Assembly: GCA_019614645.1 (NCBI GenBank)
Contig: JABWDB010000065.1
Location: 248,001 to 312,000, forward strand
From: Stratiolaelaps scimitus
Lineage: Eukaryota > Arthropoda > Arachnida > Mesostigmata > Laelapidae
DNA length: 64,000 bases
Reading direction: 5' to 3'
The translations under genes and the position numbers were made by a program. This document shows, in pieces, positions 32,950-41,060 of the stretch. Positions within the stretch are counted from its first letter, which is position 1. Every line of letters starts with the position of its first letter. A model generated the notes under the pieces. It did no database searches. It was not told the origin of the DNA and saw nothing but the letters and a program-made list of their open reading frames with translations.

Positions 32950-33623
32950 GTTGTTGGACCAGTTGCTGTTGAAGATTTTGTACCTCTAGAGCCAACTGCT
33001 GGTTTTGAACCTGCTGTTGCTTAAGGGCTTCTTGAATTTGCTGTTGTGTTTGCAAGATCATTGACGGCTGAGTTGCTTGACTTGCTTGCTGTGAAGCCGT
33101 CAGTGCTGCTAGCTGCTGTGACACAGAGCGCATGAATTCTTGCATCGTTTGTTGCATTGGCAAGCAGATTAGCATTTGGTTGAGACGACGCTGCTGAAGT
33201 CTGCTGCGCGTTCGCCCCAGGCAGGGCTTGGCCGGCCGAGGAGCCTTGCTTCGCCCGCTCATTGATGTCCGATTCTGCTGCGAACTGATTAATGATGTTT
33301 TTAATCTGGGCTATGGCTTCCCTAACTGTCTTCTGTTTGGCCACTTCCTGAGAGATAGTTTTTGGCCTTTCCCTCATCACCATGTCTTTGATCACATCGT
33401 CGAGCCTAGTTATTTCATCTGCGAGACGCTTTATCTCGACTTCGAGGGGACGTACCGTAGCTAGCGTCTGCGCTGATGGGAAAGCGCCCGATGTGTACTT
33501 TCGGAGCTCCTGGGCCTTCGCGTAGAGCTGGCTGCGCAAGCTTTTGCGACTGACCCGTAGGTCCAACAGCTCTGCGGAATCCTTGGATGAATAGGGTGTG
33601 GTCTCTAACGCGCCTTCCGACAT
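32816..33623 (-). pseudogene. BEL gag N-terminal region, two frame breaks
   Basis: The likely ATG is at 33623 (MSEGALETT), 199 bp after the 5' LTR. It starts a charged, partly helical segment ('RLADEITRLDDVIKDMV'). The frame then moves to a glutamine-rich coiled segment (33150-32960: QQTMQEF, LQTQQQIQEAL) and again into the 866-codon frame. Both shifts are +1 relative to reading direction. Confidence 0.75.
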
Positions 33624-33803
33624 AGTGAAGACTGCGCACACCTATTCACGAAGAAACAATGAAACCTGCTGGCGGGCAGGCGAGACACTGGTAGACCGGG
33701 GTCTACTGTGAATGACGATGACTTGCAGGCGACGGGCTATGATCACCGCCCCGGTACGCCGCAAGAAAAAATTGCGTCAGGAAGATCACGAGAACCGAAC
33801 TTC

Positions 33804-33821
33804 CTAATACTTCTGACACCA
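33804..33821 (-). other. Primer-binding site of the BEL element
   Basis: In element orientation TGGTGTCAGAAGTATTAG follows the 5' LTR directly. The TGG start pairs with a tRNA CCA end. I cannot name the tRNA with confidence. Confidence 0.6.
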
Positions 33822-34287
33822 TATTACGTATCGCTACGCGAACTCCTATCTACACCAAGAAGAACACAGATAAGTCTCCGTCGAATCGGTAGATGTTGGG
33901 AGGTGTAGACAGGGCAATTTAGAGGATATGAAGAACCCCGCAGGGAAAGGTTGAAACGACCTTTTTCCTCTAAGGTTGACTCGGGAGTGATCAGACCGAT
34001 TGATGATGATGGAAATCGGACCCACTCGAAGTTCCTCATCAATCCGCTAGATGTCGCCACTGTCATACCTCACTCCCTTATCAGCTTTACTTTATTGAAA
34101 TGTTAATGAATATTTTGATGAGATTTCAGTGACTAATTATTAGATAAATACATATATAATTTGCAATGAGGATAGTGTTGTATATTCACTCAAAATAATA
34201 TTTTGAGAATATGTCGTCTTAACGAGAAATCATAACAATAACAATAACAAATATCTTAAATGTTCGACGAAGCTCCTGTTCGTCACA
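33822..34287 (-). repeat. BEL 5' LTR
   Basis: 466 bp direct repeat of 27022-27487 with one observed difference. It holds the element's promoter. No sharp TATA box was assigned. Confidence 0.95.
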
Positions 34288-35985
34288 GAAGGAGACGTCG
34301 ATACGTCCCATTGCCTGCTCCAGCACGGGCCGTCGCCTGGCGGCTAAGATAGCATGGGCCAACGAGAGGGACACAGTCCTCACCCTGCTCGGCCCAACCC
34401 AGTTGGTGTCCAGCCGGCCGTCTGGGACTGAGGTCGTGGTTCATGCGGCTCGCGCTTTTATCTACGCACGTCCCTGCCCTGGTCAAGCTAGATTTTCGCT
34501 TTTCTTTCCGTCCAACGGGACCTCGACGGTCACCTACGACGTCCAGGTAGCACTCTACTACGAGCGGCCCAGCGGCTCAGCGGCCTCGCCTTCAACCCCG
34601 CGAAGTGCGAGGTCTTCGCTCCCGCCCAGACCTCCACCGCTTGCTTCCAGGTTGCCGCATCACCCCGAGGGCATCACTTAGGCTCGTCGGCACCCCTCTC
34701 ACGAATGAGGCTACCCGGCCCTCCTCAACCGTTGCCACGAGAGGACCATTGATGCTCGATCGACTGCCTCTGCTGGGGACTCATCATGGGCTCTTCTTTC
34801 TTCGGTCCTCCTTCTCGATGGCGCGCATGCAGCACTTGTTCAGGATGAGCCCAGCCACGCTTTTGACGATATGGTGCAGGACGCCCTTACGCCGATCCTC
34901 AACCTCCAACTCAGACAGCGGCGTCGCAGGCTACCCTGCCGGTTCGCTTCGATGTCCTCGGCATCCCCAGCGTTCACCGCCTGGCTGATATTTGCTACGC
35001 CGCCGCGCTCAGGTTGGTCTCTGACGTGGTCGCCAGGCTTCTTCCCCCCGATCTTCTCCCCCACTTCTCTGCTTCTCATGAGGGTGCCCTTGACCAAAAG
35101 GGCATCCGTAAGTGGGTACGGTCTGATGTCCTCCACGAGGAGCTGCGGGATTCCCTCCTGGCCTCGGTGCCACACGTCGCTGACAAAGCCCGCCCCCGCG
35201 CGGTCGACCGAGGTGGTTCGGGGGCATGACTCTACGCGCTTCTTTTGGCACTGACCACGACGACCTTTATCTCCGTTTCGGTGTGGGCCTCCGCCTCGTG
35301 CCCCTGTGATTGTAGCCTACAGATGCGACCGTTATCGAGACCCTGTCGCGACGAATGACCGCCACGACCTATCGTGCGAGCGCAGCGCCGGTTGCCAGCC
35401 GCATCACGCAGAATGACACGATTGTGAGGGTCCTCCTCTCAGCCGGTATTCCTTGCACAAAAGAGCCGCAGATCCTCGATTATACGGACGGGCGCCGCCC
35501 TAGCGTCCTCACCCTCATCCCCCACCACCGAGGCCAGCACATCATTTGAGGAGACACGGTGGTTGACACCCTGACACCCTCTTATGCCAACTATAGTGCT
35601 TTCCCCTCTTGCCTTCGAAACCCCAGGCGGCTACGGCCCCCTCACTGCTAAGATCCTCGAAGGAGTCAACCACAGGCTGATCCGCACCACCTCCTTCCGT
35701 GTTGTCATGATAATGCATGTGAACACCGTGACAGAAAGCCCCGTGTATGTAAACACCCACTAGTTACCACACATACAGGGGATGTATGGTGCCTTCTCTT
35801 CTGCACAGTGGCAGCTGTGCCGCAGACCCCACTCGTTGCCACCAGCGCCACCTGGGACAAGCGCCCGTTATCCTTCCTTCTGCAGCGCCTTCCCCCAGAT
35901 GTGCAGAGAGGCAATATCATCGCCTCCTTCGGGACCATGACGGCTTTGGCCTGACGCCCTGTCTCCAAGTGTTTCTATAACCATT
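34288..35985 (+). pseudogene. RLE-type LINE, 3' piece (array copy 3)
   Basis: It resumes exactly where 27021 left the element. Broken frames give the 'RPIACSSTGRRLAAKIAWAN'-type region (34300-34360), a deletion of most of the RT, 'AASPSTPRSAR', then at 35280-35570 'VAYRCDR', 'HDLSCERSAGC' and 'GIPCTKEPQILDYTDGRRP' and 'HHRGQHII'. This copy shows the zinc-knuckle part of the endonuclease region best. It is inactive. Confidence 0.7.
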
Positions 35986-37305
35986 GGTACATTTCATTTT
36001 ACTAATATTTATATACTTTCTTAGCCCATTGTTTATTTCGTTAACTAGCTGGAATATGGCTGATATAGGTTACAATTATTTCAACTTGGTGGAGCAGCTG
36101 TACTGCATTCCGTATTGTCACCGTATGAATATGCTTAGGTAGGTTCTGACCAGATTTGGCTCATAAATTAACATGTACGATCACCGTTGTATACTCAATT
36201 ACTATTGGCATTTTCACCGCATATAAGAGAGCTTAAGCATTGTAAAATTGCAGCTCCTTTAATAAACCAATAAAACCTTTACCTTTACCACCACTTTAAA
36301 CACTAATATTATTATTACGTGGTCATCACTGCCATCAGAGACATCCGAGCTAACCGAGTCATTTGGCGCTCACTGAGTCAGTCATCATTTCGCCGTATCG
36401 ACTAGGCAAGCCTCTTGATCCCTCGGCGATAGTGCTTGTAATTTACTACTTAGATTTGTGTCCATGGACTCAATATGTGGACGTAAATTGTACCATTCCC
36501 GGTACAGAAAATATGTACTTTTGTTCTCCACAATTCATCGTTCGAGGTCATCCATTATTTTCATTGTTCCTTTAACGATAACACTTACGTCTGTAATTTT
36601 CTTAGCTCGGTTCTCGATGATGATGATTCGTGCTGCTTTATTGGTGGACCGAATATTCCTTAACTGATTTCCAGGGCCAATTATAACCCAGTTGAGATTG
36701 ATTGACGGCTCACTGCCAATGGTCTACCAATGAACACCTCAAAATCTGTCTTTATCCGTCTATGTCTTAACCACACTAGTGTATATCTAAGATAAGATGG
36801 TTTTGCTAAATATAATGAATTATAAATTATGTAATAAATAATATTTTGTACAAAGAAGAGCTGTATTACTACGAAAGATCAAATAACAATGACATAACAA
36901 ATATAACTAGTGTATTTTGAGTTAGCTTATATCAAAGACTGTTATTAGTTAATATCAAGACAAGTCAATGACCTGCAATAGTAGAATGCCAATTTTCGAG
37001 AAGTCATGCGAGCAAAATGATTCCACCTTGAAAGACCCACAAACACAGTGAACATAAGTATGGTTTTTCCTGCACTATGGGTCACTTAGGGATCACCAAT
37101 AATAGTTTTGCTTGACTTCTACATCAACGCCTCTCATAAATACTTACGATTGTATACTATATACCAGTCTAGCTGCCTTGATCGTGTATGGGCCAATCTT
37201 CTTGAAATAATATTTAGATTTAATTTCTGCAAACGCGTCGTAACATCAGCGGCCCTTGCACTGGCTTCAAAAGCGAAAATAATTATAATTTTGGGTTAAT
37301 CAATG
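35986..37305. other. Array inter-element DNA with a SINE-A 3' fragment
   Basis: It is homologous to 4906-6600 and 20750-21720. At 36219-36291 there is a SINE-A tail ('atataagagagcttaagcat', 'ctcctttaataaacc', 'cctttacctttacc'). No gene is seen. Confidence 0.55.
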
Positions 37306-37487
37306 AATCACTTGTGGTGCATTTGTATGCGCCTTGCAACCGTAGGACACGTAGGTGCACGGGTTCGATACCCAGTATTGCACATCTGCATTTCGGTGTC
37401 CATCTTACGAAGCAATGCAAAAAGCAACTCCGTGGACGTTAAAGGTCGGCTGAAAGTCAGCCCGGAAAAAAGGTTAGGTTACCAGCA
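37306..37487 (+). repeat. SINE-B copy
   Basis: Same head and tail as 21721-21930, with B box GGGTTCGATACCC and the ggctgaaagtcagcc hairpin. It is in the same array position. Confidence 0.7.
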
Positions 37488-37778
37488 CTAGAGGCAACTC
37501 CGTGCTAAATTATTATAGCTGTCACCATAGCTGGCATTTCCAGAGGTAGAAAATTCATAGGTGCAAAAGGATGTCTTGCCTTGTATCATGCACGTGCCCC
37601 ATGACACGGCTTGGTCCTTCTTGCACATGAGCCCAGAGGTTGGACCACAGGTCACCACGTCCGCGCGCTTGATCTTGAAGTTGAACAATGACAGCAGGTT
37701 CATCTGGCGCAAGGGAACTTTGAAGGCTACTGTGGACAAACTACCAGAAGGGGAGGAGGTACTCTTTGCATCGCCCAT
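37488..37778 (-). CDS. Antisense cysteine-containing ORF, 96 codons, unknown (possible exon or gene remnant)
   Basis: A minus-strand frame starts at ATG 37778. The second half contains four regularly spaced cysteines (VVTCGPTSG, LMCKKD, WGTCMIQ, FCTYEF) and then a second ATG-rich start (QMNLLSLFNFKIK) that could be the original region. An acceptor-like 'gtttgtccacag' lies just upstream of 'tagccttcaaag', so it may be one exon of a spliced gene. The homologue at 21955-22245 is decayed. I do not recognise the family. It may be a relic of a second gene once carried in each unit. Confidence 0.35.
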   Translation of the reverse strand: MGDAKSTSSPSGSLSTVAFKVPLRQMNLLSLFNFKIKRADVVTCGPTSGLMCKKDQAVSWGTCMIQGKTSFCTYEFSTSGNASYGDSYNNLARSCL

Positions 37779-37814
37779 ATTTCTGCCGGTTGCTCAAGTC
37801 TCGTAGAATGGTAG

Positions 37815-37905
37815 TGTGACCATGACAACCTCTGCCTGACAGCTTGTCCCCCACTACGTCACTGATTAGTGTCCCTCTTAAGACACACAATAATATGAAA
37901 TAAAC
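37815..37905 (+). repeat. RLE LINE 3' tail fragment
   Basis: 'gtgaccatgacaacctctgc' to 'acacaataatatgaaataaa' matches the LINE 3' end at 8480-8565. Confidence 0.55.
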
Positions 37906-38224
37906 TATCAGCTTTTTCTAAGATAATTCTCTATGGTCGAACAGATGATCAAGCAAGATTTCGTTATCAAAGCTTTAGTAAAGATGTTTGCTCAGTTCTC
38001 TCATTGAGATAGGTGTTTTGACCCATCTGTTGCACAAGAATTGTTGCACTGCGGGACCAGACCGACTGTGCTTGCGTCAGTGCACAACACGGTAGGACTC
38101 TGTTCTAATGTGATGATGAGCTAGCGACACAGCAGATTACCAATAATAATGGCGCGAAGGGTGGGACTTGTTTGTAAAGTTCTGTGAGGGTGAACAATCT
38201 GCTGGTCTGTGCCGCCGGTGCCAA

Positions 38225-38345
38225 GCTCGCAGGGTCCTCTCTTCTGCAGCACTGTCGCTGTGCAAAGGGGCAATGCCATCCCCTCCCTCAGTGATGACCA
38301 TGACGCCTCCTGCCTTTCACTAATTATCGTCTATCTGAGATACAC
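38225..38345 (+). repeat. Second RLE LINE 3' tail fragment, next to gene copy 3
   Basis: 'cactgtcgctgtgcaaaggg' and 'agtgatgaccatgacgcctc' match 22490-22600. It ends about 215 bp before the ATG of copy 3. Confidence 0.6.
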
Positions 38346-38485
38346 ATGGAATAAATATTCAGCTTTTGCTGAGATAATTCTTTATGATCGAACAGATGAT
38401 CAAGTAACAATTAGACACACGTGTGTTGACCTATCTGCTGCGCAAGAATTGTTGAAGTCGTCTGTGCAATAACCTATAGGGCTAT

Positions 38486-38524
38486 TATAGAGCCGACTCC
38501 TTCGAAAGCACCTCCCACTCAGTT
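38486..38524 (+). promoter_or_regulatory. Core promoter of array gene copy 3
   Basis: TATAGAG at 38486 and TCAGTT at 38519-38524 keep the 35 bp and 43 bp spacings seen in copies 1 and 2. Confidence 0.5.
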
Positions 38525-38561
38525 ACAATCATTTTCCGATAAAAGCAGGCACAAACCAGTC

Positions 38562-39176
38562 ATGCTGCTGGCAATGAGACTCGTTCAAGTACTAACCACG
38601 TTGTTGTTCATTATACAACCACTACTGTTGGGATACGTCGAATGTAGGAACAAAAGTCCAATCGTGCTAAAGCGTTCACAGCAATTTCTCGAATCGCCGT
38701 TTAATCCCTGCGGAGAGAGCCGTCTTCTCAGCACAGTTGAAGCTGTGAAAGCACAAGCACTTGCAACGAAGATGTTTGCTCTTTGTGGAACAGATCTGGG
38801 TCTCCGTTACGCGCAAGCATTCAACATACCAGGAGCAGCGATCTACCCTTTAAGCAAACTCATGTGCATTGCTGTGCATTTTCTCTACGGCTACTTTTCA
38901 GAAAACACAGCAAATCCGCAGAGACTCAGTAAAAGCCAAACACCCGGACCCATGCTTAATATTGCCCAAATGATGCTCCAGTTTGTAAAACTTAGTGGTA
39001 AGTTGTTTGTCGTGCCCCTTGGCAGAAACAAGTCCTACCAAGTTGACTGGTCGTTTCTTGAAAGGTTCGGCCTGGCAATGGCTCATTGCGTCCTGCACTC
39101 GGCCAATGGCGGCCCACCTCTAGACGGAGATTATCTCATACACACTATAAAAAGTGCCCGTTACCTCCTGCTTTGA
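38562..39176 (+). CDS. Array secreted protein, copy 3 (unknown function)
   Basis: An intact 204-codon intronless paralogue of 8807 and 22829. It has a signal peptide to about residue 27 and the five shared cysteines (28, 50, 75, 102, 176). Distinct changes include LLSTVEAVKAQAL at 56-67, PLGRNKSYQ at 152-160 and SARYLLL at the end, where the others have HVRYLLL. The ATTAAA of the other copies is changed (attata), but an AATAAA lies at 39247. The reading frame is undamaged, so it is probably functional. Substrate or partner unknown. Confidence 0.8.
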   Translation: MLLAMRLVQVLTTLLFIIQPLLLGYVECRNKSPIVLKRSQQFLESPFNPCGESRLLSTVEAVKAQALATKMFALCGTDLGLRYAQAFNIPGAAIYPLSKLMCIAVHFLYGYFSENTANPQRLSKSQTPGPMLNIAQMMLQFVKLSGKLFVVPLGRNKSYQVDWSFLERFGLAMAHCVLHSANGGPPLDGDYLIHTIKSARYLLL

Positions 39177-39544
39177 TTGTCCTTGGACTTTTCATCCTGA
39201 AATCGACTGGGTCACATGCAGCAAGTATATCCATCTGCCACGCTGGAATAAATTCAACAAGGCGAAGTCGACAACCATCTGGACTAATCGGACATTATAA
39301 TGGCTATGATTATCTAATGAACGATGTGCTTTACATGCCATCAGTGTTTAATACTGTATTCACTTATGGATACAATACCATTTAGGCTAAATTGGGATTA
39401 ACACAGTACTTTGACCATTTACAACACACCCCGCTTACGTAGAAACTTGCACCAATATTCCAAAGACTTACTTCACTTTTATTACTTTTACTGAAATAAT
39501 TTTTTAGTCAATTTCTTCATTATCGAGCCCAGAAAGAATATAAC
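39177..39544. other. Array 3' flank of copy 3, no gene
   Basis: It matches 21-360 and 23444-23780 up to 'ttcttcattatcgagccc' near 39530, where the homology breaks immediately before the tRNA. Confidence 0.6.
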
Positions 39545-39617
39545 CGCCCAGACAGAGACCCGAACCCTGGACCGTTAGGTTAAAAGCCTAACGCTCTACC
39601 GACTGAGCTCTCTGGGC
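39545..39617 (-). tRNA. tRNA-Lys(TTT)
   Basis: The 73 nt minus-strand sequence folds as a full cloverleaf. The acceptor stem is GCCCAGA/TCTGGGC with discriminator G, and the D arm is GCTC/GAGC. The anticodon stem is TTAGG/CCTAA with loop CTTTTAA (anticodon TTT), and the T arm is CAGGG/CTCTG with TTCGGGT. There is no intron. No T-run of four or more follows within about 40 nt, so Pol III termination is unclear. It sits exactly between array flank and an RLE LINE 3' fragment. Confidence 0.85.
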
Positions 39618-39790
39618 AGCTATCTACCATGGGCTGATCCTCGCCACCGGGGACAGGCGCGTAGGACCTTTCCTTCTGCGACGTCTGTCCCACGTTGTGC
39701 ACAGAGGCAATGCCATCGCCTTCTTCGTGGAAATGTCAGCCTCAGTCCCGGTCCCCTACTAATCCTCCCCCCCCATCTCTGAAAACAATT
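39618..39790 (+). repeat. RLE LINE 3' tail fragment beside the tRNA
   Basis: 'ctatctaccatgggctgatc' and 'caccggggacaggcgcg' match the LINE around 4743-4790. The segment continues with 'gtgcacagaggcaatgccat'. It abuts the tRNA without spacer. Confidence 0.6.
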
Positions 39791-39909
39791 TCTAATTGTA
39801 AATTTGAGAATAAATATTATCAAGTTCATTCAACCATTCGGATAAATGTATTAAATTACAAAAATAAAAAAGGAGCAAATTAATTTTTCGGTAGCGGCTA
39901 CGGCTGCTG

Positions 39910-40311
39910 TTGCACATTTCTCAATTGTAATTTGAATTTTGGCGCGTTGAGAGAAGGCTCGAAATTTTGATAATCATCTATTAGGCTAGCTAGCGCCAAT
40001 CTCTCGTTTCCAGCTAATTCAGTCAGTGAATAGATTCAAGTCAAGTAAGGCGCATGGTAGGCCTTACTTGCGTTTGTCCTCAATTTAGTTATCAAAGGTT
40101 AACCGTTGCCTCACCACGCCTTGCTTTGTGACTTACTAGCCTTCCCTGTAAGTGCATGTCTCTCTTGGCTATTCAATATTCTCCATCTGACTTAATCCGG
40201 AACGTTTGGTTGAATAAATAACCCTCTTCATTGGATTGCTTTCTCATCGAAAGTTCTCTTTTCATTTTCTATATAGCTTGCCTAATTTTAGAAACTTAGC
40301 AGTAATTTTAC
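39910..40311. repeat. 410 bp dispersed repeat, copy 1
   Basis: It matches 59461-59872 along its length: 'tctcaattgtaatttga', 'ttggcgcgttgagag', 'aatctctcgtttcc', 'ccttacttgcgtttgt', 'gattgctttctc' and 'gaaacttagcagtaat'. The two copies differ by scattered substitutions and small indels. No ORF, LTR-type end or terminal inverted repeat is obvious. Confidence 0.8.
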
Positions 40312-40318
40312 TCACCGC

Positions 40319-40346
40319 GGAAGGGGTGAGGGCGCTCACCCCTTCC
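40319..40346. repeat. Perfect 12 bp hairpin (GGAAGGGGTGAG / CTCACCCCTTCC)
   Basis: The arms are exact complements around a GGCG loop, just after the dispersed repeat. It is not present after the other copy at 59872. It has no T-run, so a terminator role is not supported. Confidence 0.8.
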
Positions 40347-40663
40347 CGAATCTCAGTTCGACGAACGGATCGAGATAATCGAAAAAGCTTTTGAGCAAAC
40401 TAGAGCTGGTCATTGACGACTTTGACGGCTAAAATTGACGTGCTTCATGAAACATGAGGAGTGTTTTGACACAACCAAACAATTTGAAGATATCTAGGCA
40501 GCAAAAGAGTCGCTTCATTTTGTGCGTATGTACGCCTGATCACATGTCAATGTAATACTTTATCAAGTATCGGGATTATGGCCTCAGCGTGGTGACACAC
40601 ATGTCATTACGATAACCTATGATATCAGTGAGTAGTGACATTGTTATTATTATCATTATTATG

Positions 40664-40811
40664 GGGATAAGGTTAAAGGTTATATTTGTTTTATTAAAGG
40701 AATTGCACTTTTACATTGCTTAAATTCTCTTATATATATCGTCGTGGAACTCGAGCTTGCGGCCTCTGTTCTTTTACAGCCAGGAACTGCTTAGGCCATC
40801 GTCCAGGCCAC
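40664..40811 (-). repeat. SINE-A copy
   Basis: On the minus strand it runs from 'ggtggcctggacgatggcc' through the anticodon-like stem and a 'gctcgagttcc' B box to a tail ending near 'ctttaaccttatcc'. It is full-length by comparison with 1482-1623. Confidence 0.75.
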
Positions 40812-41060
40812 CATAAGATATTTAGAAGCAATGAAAGATCTGAGTTTGAGTGTGATTTAAGAACCGAAATAAAAATTAAGCCCAATATAATAATCTGATG
40901 TTAATTATAATATTATAGTCGTGGCAATGTTTTCAACTCTGCAATATCCGAAACTGGGTTTTATTTCGCATACAGAAAATCGTCGTAAGCAAAGTAACCT
41001 CGGTGAATCGTCGTCGCCCCCTCCGAGCCCAAAGTGTCTCTTGATATGGGAGATTTCACA
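40812..41060. other. Right edge of array homology
   Basis: It matches 5790-6050 and 20940-21190 ('gatctgagtttgagtgtg', 'caatgttttcaactctgcaa', 'cgccccctccgagcccaaag'). Beyond about 41060 no array sequence is seen, so this is the border of the tandem region. Confidence 0.6.

Larger units (their letters stand above)
27022..34287 (-). mobile_element. BEL/Pao LTR retrotransposon, 7266 bp
   Basis: It is bounded by 466 bp direct repeats and by 5 bp target duplications GAACG (27017-27021) and GAAGG (34288-34292, one mismatch), in line with the family's usual 5 bp. Gag, protease, RT, RNase H and integrase follow in BEL order on the minus strand. The LTRs differ at one position by eye (27044-27047 region, T versus C), so the insertion is recent. 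The coding region is nevertheless broken in at least five places. Confidence 0.95.

Noticed and set aside
40319..40346. Rho-independent-type terminator
   Set aside because: The hairpin has no T-run and the DNA is eukaryotic, so a bacterial terminator reading is not meaningful.
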